From NCBI GenBank assembly GCA_000620545.1, contig JIBA01000017.1, positions 172,873-236,872 on the forward strand: a stretch of DNA of 64,000 nt. Reading direction: 5' to 3'. Below the pieces are notes generated by a model that worked only from the letters and a program-made list of their open reading frames with translations, ran no database searches and was not told where the DNA came from. Within the stretch, counting starts at the first letter, position 1. Each line of letters opens with the position of its first letter. Shown one piece after another: positions 44,131-53,160 of the stretch. The position numbers were made by a program, and so were the translations under genes. Source of the stretch: Intrasporangiaceae bacterium URHB0013. Lineage in GTDB: Bacteria; Actinomycetota; Actinomycetes; Actinomycetales; Dermatophilaceae.

Positions 44131-44904
44131 TCACTCGGTCCGGAAGCCCCGCTGCTCGTCGGCCCGGCGCTGCCGCTCCGCCGCGTCGGACTCGTCGAGC
44201 CGACTGGCCTCGGCGAGCGTCGGGGCGGTGCCTCCCATGCTGGCCGGGAGGTACTTGAGGTCCGGGCCGGTGAGCGGCTCGTACGCCGCCCGCGCGACGG
44301 CCAGCAGGTCGGCCATGACGGCCTTGTACTGCTCGGTGACGGCCTCCGGGTCCGCGTCGGGCGCGACGGCGATCGGCTCGCCGACGTTGATGAGGATCGG
44401 CACGTTGGTCCGGCCGAGCCGCCTGGGGTGCCCCTTGGTCCACACGCGCTGCGAGCCCCAGATCACCACGGGCAGGATCGGCACGCCGGCCTCGACGGCC
44501 ATCCGGGCTGCTCCCGTCTTGAACTCCTTGAGCTCGAACGAGCGCGAGATGGTGGCCTCGGGGAAGACGCCGACGATCTCCCCCGCCCTGAGCGCGTCGA
44601 CCGCGGCGGCATACGACGCGGCACCGGCGGTGCGGTCGACGGGGATGTGGTGCATGCCGCGCATGAGGGGGCCGCTGACGGCATGGGCGAAGACGCCGTC
44701 CTTGGCCATGAACCGGACGAGCCGGTGCGACTTCTGGGCCGCGAGCCCGGCGTAGGCGAAGTCGAAGTAGCCGGTGTGGTTGACGGTCATCACCGCTCCT
44801 CCGCTGCGCGGCACGTTGTCGTCGCCGAGGACGGTGAACTTCAGGCCCTGCATGGCGAACACCCCGCGGGCGACGGCGATGACGGACGAGTAGACGGGCT
44901 CCAT
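44131..44904 (-). CDS. PlsC-type 1-acylglycerol-3-phosphate acyltransferase
   Basis: The 257-residue protein has the acyltransferase motifs in order: VNHTGYFDFAYAG (HX4D type, about residue 41), FMAKDGVF, VGFPEATISR-like VFPEATISRSFELK (motif III) and ILPVVIWGSQRVW (motif IV). It should add the second acyl chain to lysophosphatidic acid at the membrane. ATG 44904 was chosen because conserved residues begin shortly after; the longer frame is the shadow of valS. It is divergent from valS across a 225-base gap. Confidence 0.9.
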   Translation of the reverse strand: MEPVYSSVIAVARGVFAMQGLKFTVLGDDNVPRSGGAVMTVNHTGYFDFAYAGLAAQKSHRLVRFMAKDGVFAHAVSGPLMRGMHHIPVDRTAGAASYAAAVDALRAGEIVGVFPEATISRSFELKEFKTGAARMAVEAGVPILPVVIWGSQRVWTKGHPRRLGRTNVPILINVGEPIAVAPDADPEAVTEQYKAVMADLLAVARAAYEPLTGPDLKYLPASMGGTAPTLAEASRLDESDAAERQRRADEQRGFRTE

Positions 44905-45129
44905 GGGGACACTCTGCCCTGCGCCGCCGCGCCCCGGCACGCCGGCGCTCCCGGCGAGCGCCACGGGCCCCAGGGAATCGGCGTGGCGACCGGGTCGACG
45001 GTTGTACCTATGCGGACGGTTCCGAGGCCTCGTCTCCCGGGGACGCGGCGGGACGGCATACGACCGCCGCCCCGGCCGCTGGGGAAAGGCGGTCGAGGTC
45101 ACCCCGGCACGCATGGAAGGATTGGGCGC

Positions 45130-47784
45130 ATGACTGACACACCTGCCACCACGACCTCGCGGATCCCCGAGCGGCCCACGCTCGACGGCCTCGAGGAGAA
45201 GTGGATGCAGGTATGGGCCGACGAGGGCACCTACGCCTTCGACCGCGCACGAGCCCTCTCGCTCCCCCGCGACCAGGTGTTCGCCATCGACACGCCGCCG
45301 CCGACGGCGAGCGGCAGCCTGCACGTCGGTCACGTCTTCAGCTACACCCACACCGACTGCATGGCCCGCTACAAGCGCATGCAGGGCCTCGAGGTCTTCT
45401 ACCCCATCGGCTGGGACGACAACGGCCTGCCGACCGAGCGCCGGGTGCAGAACTACTACGGCGTGCGCGGCGACGCGAGCCTGCCCTACGAGGAGGGCTT
45501 CACCCCGCCGTTCGAAGAGGGCGTCGACGCGAAGGGCAAGGCCATCAAGCCCGCCGACCAGCGCCCCATCAGCCGCAAGAACTTCATCGAGCTCTGCGAC
45601 GTCCTGACGGTCAAGGACGAGGTCACCTTCGAGTCCCTCTTCCGCCGCCTCGGCTTCAGCCTCGACTGGACGATCTCCTACCGCACCATCGACGAGCGCT
45701 CGCGTGCCGTGGCGCAGCAGGCGTTCCTGCACAACCTCGAGCGCGGCGAGGCCTACCAGAGCGAGGCACCCGGCCTCTGGGACGTGACGTTCCAGACCGC
45801 CGTGGCCCAGGCCGAGCTCGAGGCGCGCGACTACCCCGGCGCCTACCACCGCGTCGCCTTCCACCGTCCGGACGGCACCCCGCTGCACATCGAGACGACG
45901 CGACCCGAGCTCATCCCCTCGGTCGTCGCGCTCATCGCGCACCCCGACGACGAGCGCTACCAGCCGCTCTTCGGCACGACCGTCACCTCGCCCCTCTTCG
46001 GCGTCGAGGTGCCGGTGCTCGCCCACCGGGCCGCCGAGATGGACAAGGGCGCCGGCATCGCCATGTGCTGCACCTTCGGCGACCTGACCGACGTCATGTG
46101 GTGGCGCGAGCTCCAGCTGCCGATCCGCTCGCTCATCACCCGCAACGGCCGTCTCCAGGCCGAGACCCCGGAGTGGCTCGCGGGCGGTCCGGGAGAGGCG
46201 CTCTATGCCGAGTCGCTGGCGACTCGGACGACCTTCAGCGCGCGCGAGGCCGTGGTGGCCGCGCTGCGCGAGTCCGGCGACCTCGACGGCGAGCCGCAGA
46301 AGACCCAACGCAAGGCGAACTTCTACGAGAAGGGCGACAAGCCGCTCGAGATCGTCACCTCGCGTCAGTGGTACATCCGCAACGGCGGCCGTGACGCGGA
46401 CCTGCGGGCGGCCTTCGTGGCGCGAGGAGGCGAGATCGACTTCCACCCGACCTTCATGCGATCGCGCTACACCAACTGGGTCGACGGGCTCAACGGCGAC
46501 TGGCTCATCTCCCGCCAGCGCTTCTTCGGGGTGCCCTTCCCGGTCTGGTACCCGGTCGGCGCCGACGGCGAGGTCGACCACGACCGTCCCCTGACACCAC
46601 CAGCCTCGGCCCTGCCGGTCGACCCCCAGATCGACGTGCCCGAGGGCTACGAGGAGTCGCAGCGTGGCCAGGCGGGCGGCTTCGTCGCCGACCCCGACAT
46701 CATGGACACGTGGGCGACGTCGTCGCTCTCGCCCCAGATCGCGGCGGGCTGGCAGGTGGGCCAGGCCGACGGCCTGCGCAACGACCCCGAGCTCTTCGAG
46801 GCGATCTTCCCGATGGACCTGCGTCCCCAGGCGCACGACATCATCCGGACCTGGCTCTTCGCGACCGTCGTGCGCGCGCACTACGAGCACGGCTCGGTGC
46901 CGTGGTCCCACGCCGCCATCAGCGGCTGGATCCTCGACCCGGACCGCAAGAAGATGAGCAAGTCCAAGGGAAACGCCGAGACACCCGAGGACGTCGTCAA
47001 GGCCAACGGCGCCGACGCCGTGCGCTACTGGGCGGCCTCGGGCCGCCTCGGTACGGACGCCGCCTACGACACGGGCCAGATGAAGGTCGGGCGCCGCCTC
47101 GCCATCAAGGTGCTCAACGCGAGCAAGTTCGCCCTCGGCTTCGGTGACGTCGACGGCGACCTCCACGCCGCCGTGACGCACCCGCTCGACCTCGCGATGC
47201 TCGCCGCCCTGGGGGATGTCGTCGACCGGGCGACCGCCGGCTTCGAGGCGTGGGACTACACCCGCTCGCTCGAGGTGACCGAGACGTTCTTCTGGACCTT
47301 CTGCGACGACTACCTCGAGCTCGTCAAGGACCGGGCCTACGGCGGTCAGGGCGACGAGGCGGCCGCGAGCGCGCGGGCAGCGCTGCGCCTCGCACTCGAG
47401 ACGTTGCTGCGCCTCCTCGCCCCGTTCATCCCTTACGCCACCGCGGAGGTGTGGTCCTGGTTCGGTGAGGGCTCGGTCCACCGGCAGCCCTGGCCGACCC
47501 GGGACGAGCTGCCGTCCGGCGGCGAGTCCGCCCTGCTCTCCTCGGTCGGCGCAGCCCTGGCCGGAGTGCGCAAGGTCAAGTCCGAGGCCAAGGTGGGCAT
47601 GCGCGCCGAGGTGCGCATGATGACCCTCGTCGCTCCCGCGGCCTCCGTCGCACACGTGCAGGCGGCCGAGGCCGACCTCCGGGCAAGCGGTCGCATCAGC
47701 GAACTGACGTATGCCGAGGGCGAGGCCGTCGAGGTCCGTGACGCAGAGCTCGTGCCCGTCGAGAAGGCGCCTGCCCACGGCTGA
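45130..47784 (+). CDS. valS: Valyl-tRNA synthetase
   Basis: The 884-residue class I synthetase has SGSLHVGHVFSYTHTD (HIGH-type HVGH at 65-68), an editing domain and KKMSKSKGNAETPEDVV (KMSKS 608-612). It charges tRNA-Val and clears mischarged Thr. The motif VFYPIGWDDNGLPTERRVQ marks the ValS type common in actinobacteria. Starting at ATG 45130 gives MTDTPATTTSRIPERPTLDG, the expected N-terminus; the frame stays open far upstream but that region belongs to divergent genes. No T-box or leader peptide is seen, in contrast to leuS. Confidence 0.97.
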   Translation: MTDTPATTTSRIPERPTLDGLEEKWMQVWADEGTYAFDRARALSLPRDQVFAIDTPPPTASGSLHVGHVFSYTHTDCMARYKRMQGLEVFYPIGWDDNGLPTERRVQNYYGVRGDASLPYEEGFTPPFEEGVDAKGKAIKPADQRPISRKNFIELCDVLTVKDEVTFESLFRRLGFSLDWTISYRTIDERSRAVAQQAFLHNLERGEAYQSEAPGLWDVTFQTAVAQAELEARDYPGAYHRVAFHRPDGTPLHIETTRPELIPSVVALIAHPDDERYQPLFGTTVTSPLFGVEVPVLAHRAAEMDKGAGIAMCCTFGDLTDVMWWRELQLPIRSLITRNGRLQAETPEWLAGGPGEALYAESLATRTTFSAREAVVAALRESGDLDGEPQKTQRKANFYEKGDKPLEIVTSRQWYIRNGGRDADLRAAFVARGGEIDFHPTFMRSRYTNWVDGLNGDWLISRQRFFGVPFPVWYPVGADGEVDHDRPLTPPASALPVDPQIDVPEGYEESQRGQAGGFVADPDIMDTWATSSLSPQIAAGWQVGQADGLRNDPELFEAIFPMDLRPQAHDIIRTWLFATVVRAHYEHGSVPWSHAAISGWILDPDRKKMSKSKGNAETPEDVVKANGADAVRYWAASGRLGTDAAYDTGQMKVGRRLAIKVLNASKFALGFGDVDGDLHAAVTHPLDLAMLAALGDVVDRATAGFEAWDYTRSLEVTETFFWTFCDDYLELVKDRAYGGQGDEAAASARAALRLALETLLRLLAPFIPYATAEVWSWFGEGSVHRQPWPTRDELPSGGESALLSSVGAALAGVRKVKSEAKVGMRAEVRMMTLVAPAASVAHVQAAEADLRASGRISELTYAEGEAVEVRDAELVPVEKAPAHG

Positions 47785-47875
47785 CCTCCCGAGCGGCACC
47801 ACGGTCGCTGCCGCCCTCACCTATCGGGACGGCAACGATCCGCTCGCTCCACGACTGCCGGCCTCCGTGCTGGCA

Positions 47876-47881
47876 TAAGGT
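47876..47881 (+). promoter_or_regulatory. -10 element for leaderless start at 47888
   Basis: TAAGGT, six bases, then ATG 47888, starting the MoxR-DUF58 cluster independently of valS. Confidence 0.5.
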
Positions 47882-47887
47882 CACCGC

Positions 47888-48658
47888 ATGTCGAGACGGG
47901 GGCTGCAGGTCACCATCGCGAGTGGCGCCGTCGTCATGGCCGCCCTGGTCGTGGCCGCGGTCAGCCAACCCCTGTCCCTGCTGTCCCGGCCGGTCGAGGA
48001 CCTGCCGACGATCCCGCGGCTGCCCACGGTCACCACTCCGGCGACGACCGAGCCGGTGCCGTCCCTGACGCTCACGCCGTCGGCCGTCCCGTTCCAGCCG
48101 TCGCCGCTGCTCGTGGCGCTCGTCCAGGTCGTCCTGGTGCTGGCTGCGGTGGTCGTCCTCGCCGTCCTCGTACAGCTGGTCCGTTCGCTGCTGAACCGGC
48201 GCCCGCACGTCGAGCTGCACGAGGAGCCCGACTTCCCCATCCCGCTCGTGCCGACCGAGCTGCTCGACGCGGCCCGGGACCGGCTGCGGGACCTGGGGAC
48301 CGGCGAACCGCGCAACGCCATCGTCGCGGCCTGGCTCGGTCTCGAGACCTCGGCGGCCGCCACGGGACTGCCTCGCCTGCCCGCCGAGACGTCGAGCGAG
48401 TACACCGAGCGGGTCCTCGGCGCGTGGCCCGTCGACGCCGTCCGTCTGGGCGACCTCGCCGCGCTCTACCGCGAGGCGCGCTTCTCCGTCCACGAGCTCG
48501 GCGAGAGCCACCGCGACCGGGCGATCGCCGACCTCGAGGTCCTCGTCGCCGACCTCGAGCGCGTCGCGAGGCGGCAGACCGCCCAACGAGACGCGAGGCG
48601 GATGGCCGAGCAGGCGGCCCGGGGTGCCACGGCAGCCGGGCGGGAGGAGGGGCAGTGA
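47888..48658 (+). CDS. DUF4129-containing membrane protein
   Basis: The 256-residue product has two membrane segments (about 8-30 and 75-98) with a Pro/Thr-rich outside loop, then a cytoplasmic DUF4129 domain: RNAIVAAWLGLETSAAATG, TSSEYTERVL and LAALYREARFSVHELGESH. DUF4129 proteins accompany MoxR ATPases and DUF58 proteins, often with a transglutaminase; their exact role is unknown. It is the first gene of a five-gene cluster and overlaps the next gene by four bases (GTGA). Confidence 0.87.
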   Translation: MSRRGLQVTIASGAVVMAALVVAAVSQPLSLLSRPVEDLPTIPRLPTVTTPATTEPVPSLTLTPSAVPFQPSPLLVALVQVVLVLAAVVVLAVLVQLVRSLLNRRPHVELHEEPDFPIPLVPTELLDAARDRLRDLGTGEPRNAIVAAWLGLETSAAATGLPRLPAETSSEYTERVLGAWPVDAVRLGDLAALYREARFSVHELGESHRDRAIADLEVLVADLERVARRQTAQRDARRMAEQAARGATAAGREEGQ

Positions 48659-49287
48659 GCAGCCAGCCGGACGGCATACCTCCTCGGACGCGGCGCGAGG
48701 CGCGCGAAAGTGGAGCGGCGACAGGGGGACAGCCCCTGCCGGGTGCGGTTCGGGCCGAGTCGTCCCGGACCCGCGACCTCGCCGTGGCGCTGCGCCCGTG
48801 GCGACGACGCCTCGTCTGGCTGGTCCTCACCTGGGTGGTCGTCTCGGCGCTGACCGCTGGCCTGGGTCTCACGCCCGACGTGCCCGTGCTCCTCGCGATC
48901 CTGCTCGCCGTGGCCCTGCTGCTGTGGCACCTCATCGACCACACCGCGCCGCAGCACCTCACCGTGTGGCCGCTCGTCGACGGTGAGCTCGGTGGCCACT
49001 CGCGCGGCAACGACTTCCGCGTCACGAACCTCGCCGGGCGCCTCGAGGCGGCCAACACCCGCCGCGAGGGCCGCGAGAGCGTCGTGCACGACCTGCACCT
49101 GCAGCTGCAGGTGCTCATCCGTGAACGGCTGTACGCCCGGCACGGCATCGTCGCCGAGGAGGAGCCGAAGTGGGCCCAGGGCGTGACCCCACCGGAGCTG
49201 TGGGACCTGCTCGTCGGCCTGCCCCCGCCCGACCTCTACCGTCCTCAGCGCCTCGACCCCATCCTCCGACGAATCGAGCAGTGGTAA
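48655..49287 (+). CDS. Membrane protein of the MoxR-DUF58 cluster, unknown family
   Basis: The 210-residue protein has a polar, Arg-rich N-terminus, two membrane helices (RLVWLVLTWVVVSALTAGLGL and VLLAILLAVALLLWHLI) and a soluble C-terminal half including RLEAANTRREGRESVVHDLHLQLQ landmarks (HDLHLQLQVL) and LWDLLVGLPPPDLYRP. I recognise no named family. Position between DUF4129 and MoxR genes, with a four-base overlap upstream and a three-base gap downstream, makes it part of the same machine. A rare ATA codon in its seventh position results from a CGGCATAC octamer. Confidence 0.8.
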   Translation: MSSQPDGIPPRTRREARESGAATGGQPLPGAVRAESSRTRDLAVALRPWRRRLVWLVLTWVVVSALTAGLGLTPDVPVLLAILLAVALLLWHLIDHTAPQHLTVWPLVDGELGGHSRGNDFRVTNLAGRLEAANTRREGRESVVHDLHLQLQVLIRERLYARHGIVAEEEPKWAQGVTPPELWDLLVGLPPPDLYRPQRLDPILRRIEQW

Positions 49288-49290
49288 GAC

Positions 49291-50283
49291 ATGGCCGGAA
49301 TGAACCTGACCCGGGTCAGTGAGCTGAGCAACGCCGTCCTCGACGAGGTGGACCGGGCCGTCGTCGGCAAGCGTGAGGCCCTGCGGCTCGTCCTGTCCGG
49401 CATCCTCGCCGGCGGGCACGTCCTCATGGAGGACTTCCCGGGGCTCGGCAAGACCCTGGCGGCGCGCAGCTTCGCCCAGACCCTCGGGCTCGACTTCAAG
49501 CGGGCCCAGTTCACGCCCGACCTGCTGCCCGGTGACATCACCGGCTCGTTCATCTACGACCAGCGGGCGGGCGAGTTCGAGTTCCGCGCCGGCCCCCTCT
49601 TCGCCGGGCTGCTGCTCGCCGACGAGATCAACCGCACGCCGCCGAAGACGCAGGCCGCGCTCCTCGAGGCGATGCAGGAGAAGCAGGTGACCGTCGAGGG
49701 CCGGACCTTCCAGCTGCCGCGCCCCTTCCACGTGCTCGCGACCGCCAATCCCGTTGAGTACGAAGGCACCTATCCCCTGCCAGAGGCACAGCTCGACCGT
49801 TTCCTCATGCGGATCTCCTTCGGCTACCCGACCCTCGACGAGGAGTGGGAGATCCTGTCCAACCGGATGGCGCGCCAGCACGAGGAGCAGGAGCTCGACC
49901 GCGTCGTCGACGCCGAGCAGCTGCTCGCGATGCAGGCCGCCATCGAGGCGACCGTCGTCGACGAGTCGGTGGGGCGCTACTGCGTCGCGCTGACGGCCGC
50001 CACCCGTGCCCACGCTGACGTCCTCATGGGAGCCTCTCCCCGTGGCGCGCTCGGGCTGCTCCTCTGCGCGCGGGCCTATGCCGTCGTCGACGGTCGCGAC
50101 TACGTGACCCCCGAGGACGTCAAGTCCGTCGCCATGCCGGTCCTCGCCCACCGCATCACCGTCAAGCCCGAGCTGTGGATGAGCAACGCCTCCGGGCGCA
50201 GCATCGTCGAGAGCATCCTCCGCACGGTCGCGACGCCGTCGGCACGCGAGCCCCTGTCCCCGCGCCCGGCCGTGGGCGGCTGA
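49291..50283 (+). CDS. MoxR-family AAA+ ATPase
   Basis: The 330-residue ATPase has Walker A FPGLGKT (residues about 49-55), Walker B LLADEINR, sensor 1 VLATANPVEYEGTYPLPEAQ landmark (ATANP) and the lid domain ending in the arginine-rich region. MoxR ATPases act as chaperones that mature partner proteins, often those with von Willebrand or DUF58 domains. It lies between the unknown membrane gene and DUF58 with gaps of three and six bases. Confidence 0.95.
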   Translation: MAGMNLTRVSELSNAVLDEVDRAVVGKREALRLVLSGILAGGHVLMEDFPGLGKTLAARSFAQTLGLDFKRAQFTPDLLPGDITGSFIYDQRAGEFEFRAGPLFAGLLLADEINRTPPKTQAALLEAMQEKQVTVEGRTFQLPRPFHVLATANPVEYEGTYPLPEAQLDRFLMRISFGYPTLDEEWEILSNRMARQHEEQELDRVVDAEQLLAMQAAIEATVVDESVGRYCVALTAATRAHADVLMGASPRGALGLLLCARAYAVVDGRDYVTPEDVKSVAMPVLAHRITVKPELWMSNASGRSIVESILRTVATPSAREPLSPRPAVGG

Positions 50284-50289
50284 CGGCCC

Positions 50290-51603
50290 GTGCCACCCTG
50301 GCGTCCCCTCCGGACCGCCACCCGCCGACTCGGCGAGTGGGAGCCGACCGCTGCCCACCAGCGGGCGATCGCCCTCGCAGCCGGGGGCGCGATCGTCGCG
50401 GTCGTCGGCCGGCATGCCGACCTCCTCGTCATCGTCACGCCGCTCATGGTCGCCGCGCTCTGGGGTCATCTCGTGCGGCCGCGCACCGAGGTGACCGGCA
50501 CGGCCCGCCTTCGCGACACGACGTTCCGGGAGGGGGCAGTGACGGGGTTGCACGTGACCACCGCGCCGGCCCTGCCCGACGTCCACGGGATCGTCACCGT
50601 CGCCCGGGCACCATGGGTCGAGCGCAAGCCGTGGAGCGGCATCGCGGAGCTCCAGGACGGTGCCGCGACGCTGGGGCTTCGGTGGACGCGCTGGGGTCGG
50701 CGACGCATCGGTACGGTCAGCATCACGCTGGTCAGCACGTGGGGCGCCTTCCGCGCCGGCCCCGTCGACCTGCCCGACCTCGAGTCCGCCACCCTGCCCG
50801 TGCCCGCGTCGTTCGACGCGAGCGCCCCCACACCGCACCCGCGAGGCATCGTCGGGCTCAACCGCTCGAACCGGCCCGGCTCCGGCTCGGAGTTCAGCAC
50901 GATCCGCCAGTTCCACCCGGGGGACCGGCTGCGACGGATCCACTGGCCCGTCTCGATGCGCACCGGAGCCCTGCACGTGACGTCGACCTTCACCGACGAG
51001 GACGCCCACGTGTTCCTGCTCGTCGACTGTTTCAGCGACGTGGGCCCGCGCGAGGGCATCGACGGGCGCCCGACGAGCCTCGACGTCACCGTGCGCGCCG
51101 CTGGCGCCATCAGCGAGCACTTCCTGCGCAGCAACGACCGGCTGACCCTGCGGACCGTGGGCGCGGCGGAGGTGCCGACCCTTGGCGTGGGTTCGGGCAC
51201 GAACCACCTGCGCCGGGTCCTCGACACCCTCGCGGCGATCTCGCCCGCGACCGAGCGCCGGGACACTGGTGAGCACGCGATCCGGGGCGTCGACCCGAAC
51301 GCCCTGTGCCTCGTGCTGTCGCCGCTCATCGAGCCGACCATGGTGACGCTCGCCCACACCCTCTCGGCCCGCGGCATGACGGTGGTCGTCGTCGACACCT
51401 TCCCCGACCACCTCGTCGAGGACCCGACGAGCGTCTACCAGGCCCTGGCCTGGCGGATCCGGCTGCTGTCGCGCGACGCCGAGGTCCACAACCTCAGGAT
51501 GCGGGGTGTTCCCGTCGTCCCCTGGCGCGGTGCGGGCTCGCTCGACCAGGTGCTGCGTGACATCGCTCGGCGCGCCTCTGCGCCCAGGATGGGGAGGCGA
51601 TGA
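50290..51603 (+). CDS. DUF58 domain protein
   Basis: The 437-residue protein starts at GTG 50290 with one or two membrane helices (AIALAAGGAIVAVVG and LLVIVTPLMVAALWGHL). The DUF58 core follows with FSTIRQFHPGDRLRRIHWP near residue 205 and the vWA-like start HVFLLVDCFSD. DUF58 proteins are the usual substrates or partners of MoxR ATPases. Its stop overlaps the next ATG (ATGA). The cluster lacks the transglutaminase often found beside MoxR and DUF58 genes. Confidence 0.92.
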   Translation: MPPWRPLRTATRRLGEWEPTAAHQRAIALAAGGAIVAVVGRHADLLVIVTPLMVAALWGHLVRPRTEVTGTARLRDTTFREGAVTGLHVTTAPALPDVHGIVTVARAPWVERKPWSGIAELQDGAATLGLRWTRWGRRRIGTVSITLVSTWGAFRAGPVDLPDLESATLPVPASFDASAPTPHPRGIVGLNRSNRPGSGSEFSTIRQFHPGDRLRRIHWPVSMRTGALHVTSTFTDEDAHVFLLVDCFSDVGPREGIDGRPTSLDVTVRAAGAISEHFLRSNDRLTLRTVGAAEVPTLGVGSGTNHLRRVLDTLAAISPATERRDTGEHAIRGVDPNALCLVLSPLIEPTMVTLAHTLSARGMTVVVVDTFPDHLVEDPTSVYQALAWRIRLLSRDAEVHNLRMRGVPVVPWRGAGSLDQVLRDIARRASAPRMGRR

Positions 51604-52307
51604 CCGTGTCCGAACCTCCCCGGGAGCCGGAGCCGGAGGCGACCACAGGGCTCTCAGGGACTTCGGTGACCGCCGGAGCCTCGGGGACCGTGGGGGCCTC
51701 GGGGACCGCGGGGGCCTCGGGGACCGCGGGGGCCGCGCAGACGCCTGTGACCCCGCGACGCGTGCGGATGCGCCGGACCGTGCACTTCGGCACCGGGCCG
51801 GAGTGGTCGCTGAGCCAGCTGGGCGCGACCGCCGCTGCCATGGGTGGCGTCGGCATCTACCTCGCGAGCCTCTCCGGTGCGGTCGGCGGATTCGACTCTC
51901 TCTGGTGGGCGCTCGTCCTGCTGCCCGCGCTGACGATGGCGTGGGCAGGCTCGGCGGGCCCCCTCGTCTACTGGGCCTTCCTCCTCTACGGATGGTTCAC
52001 CCTCACCCCTGCGGGAAGCTTCTCGTGGTGGTCGCTCCCGGCGGCGGCGGGGTGCGTCGTGGGACACGCGGCGACCGCCCTGTCCGCATCCTCACCGCCC
52101 GCGGGATCGTTCACCGCGCGCACGGCTCGTCGCTGGATCCGCCACGCGGCTCTGGCGTTCGCGGCCGCGGTGCCCGTCACGCTTCTTGCCGGTCTCCTCA
52201 CCGGGCGGTCGCTGGGACTCGTCCCGGCGGCATACGTCATCGGGCTGGGTGGGGTGGCCGTGGGGCTGTGGTTCGTGCGCACGAGCCCGCCCCTGGAGCG
52301 CGAGTGA
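51600..52307 (+). CDS. Membrane protein ending the MoxR-DUF58 cluster
   Basis: The 235-residue product has a low-complexity N-terminus with Gly-Ala-Ser-Gly-Thr repeats from a three-copy 18-bp repeat, then about five or six membrane helices (for example LWWALVLLPALTMAWAG and SLGLVPAAYVIGLGGVAVGL). No named family is recognised. Its four-base overlap with DUF58 makes it the last gene of the coupled five-gene cluster. Confidence 0.78.
   Translation: MTVSEPPREPEPEATTGLSGTSVTAGASGTVGASGTAGASGTAGAAQTPVTPRRVRMRRTVHFGTGPEWSLSQLGATAAAMGGVGIYLASLSGAVGGFDSLWWALVLLPALTMAWAGSAGPLVYWAFLLYGWFTLTPAGSFSWWSLPAAAGCVVGHAATALSASSPPAGSFTARTARRWIRHAALAFAAAVPVTLLAGLLTGRSLGLVPAAYVIGLGGVAVGLWFVRTSPPLERE
51678..51731 (+). 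repeat. 18-bp tandem repeat, three copies
   Basis: GCCTCGGGGACCGCGGGG occurs three times (first copy with one change) in the 5' end of the last cluster gene. It keeps frame and encodes the hexapeptide ASGTAG. Confidence 0.9.
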
Positions 52308-52360
52308 CCGCGACGGGTCGAGTCCCGGGGCACACCTCGCCCTGACGTCCTCACGTCCGT

Positions 52361-52390
52361 TTGCCACATCGGCGGGTCGGGACCTACTCT
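52361..52390 (+). promoter_or_regulatory. Promoter of the TetR-MFS unit
   Basis: TTGCCA (52361-52366), 18 bases, then TACTCT (52385-52390) resemble -35 and -10 boxes. The predicted transcription start falls inside the palindrome at 52394-52420. Confidence 0.6.
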
Positions 52391-52393
52391 ATG

Positions 52394-52420
52394 GATGAAA
52401 CGAAACAGTTTCGTTTCATC
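52394..52420. promoter_or_regulatory. Perfect 27-bp palindromic operator upstream of the TetR gene
   Basis: Arms GATGAAACGAAAC and GTTTCGTTTCATC are exact inverse complements around a single A (52407). Its AT-rich sequence stands out from the region. Position just after the -10 box and before the regulator gene fits an autoregulatory TetR operator. Confidence 0.85.
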
Positions 52421-52438
52421 GAGACGGACCGGGGCGGG

Positions 52439-53101
52439 ATGATCACGACCAACGCGAGCACGACCGACGCGAGCACGTCGGGCTCCGGGGACGCGGCGCA
52501 CGCAAGCCGTCCGCGCGTCGCCGGTGACCGCGAGGTCGAGATCCTCGAGGCCGCGATCGACGTCCTGCGTGAGTCCGGCTACGACCGCCTCACCTTCGAC
52601 GCCGTCGCCACCGCCGCCCGGGCGTCCAAGGCGACGCTCTACCGGCGTTGGCCGCACAAGCGCGACCTCGTCATCGACGCGGTCGGCCTGTTCATCGACT
52701 GCCCCGCCGAGCAGGACCCGGACACGGGGAGCCTGCGCGGCGACCTGCTCGCGCAGGCGTGTGCCGACGGAGGCCTCGACGACGAGGTCGTCATCGGGAC
52801 GTGGGGGGCGCTGCTCCCCGTCATCCACCGTGAGCCAGAGCTGGCGAGCGGCATCCACGAGCGGTTCCTGGCCCCGAAGATCGAGGCCACCCGCACCATC
52901 TTCGAGCACGCCCGACAGCGGGGTGAGGTCGGCGCCGACGCCGACCTCGACACGCTGCTGATGATCCTCCCGTCCCTGTCGATCCACGAGGCACTGCTCT
53001 CCGGACGTCGACCAGGGCCGGACCGCATAGCCGAGTTCGTGGACAGCGTCGTCCTCCCGGCCTGCGCCGCCACCCTTGCGCCCGCGCCCAGCACCCGCTG
53101 A
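52439..53101 (+). CDS. TetR/AcrR-family transcriptional regulator
   Basis: From ATG 52439 the protein is 220 residues. The DNA-binding part reads EILEAAIDVLRESGYDRLTFDAVA and ASKATLYRRWPHKRDLV (helix-turn-helix near residues 40-75); the rest is the ligand domain. Upstream starts at 52361 and 52391 (MDETKQF) would translate the 27-bp palindrome itself, so the later ATG with GGGGCGGG before it is preferred. TetR repressors usually control the adjacent pump; here the MFS gene follows 59 bases downstream, so one operator could control both. Confidence 0.92.
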   Translation: MITTNASTTDASTSGSGDAAHASRPRVAGDREVEILEAAIDVLRESGYDRLTFDAVATAARASKATLYRRWPHKRDLVIDAVGLFIDCPAEQDPDTGSLRGDLLAQACADGGLDDEVVIGTWGALLPVIHREPELASGIHERFLAPKIEATRTIFEHARQRGEVGADADLDTLLMILPSLSIHEALLSGRRPGPDRIAEFVDSVVLPACAATLAPAPSTR

Positions 53102-53160
53102 GCCGGCCCCGCGACGGGCGACCACACCACCGCACCTGCATGCCTTCGAGAGGAACACCC

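Noticed and set aside
44905..45129. Attenuator or T-box before valS
   Set aside because: No run of Val codons, no terminator with a T-run and no T-box sequence.
43444..45129. Upstream extension of valS
   Set aside because: The frame stays open for 560 codons but covers two minus-strand genes with clear motifs; the ValS N-terminus is at 45130.
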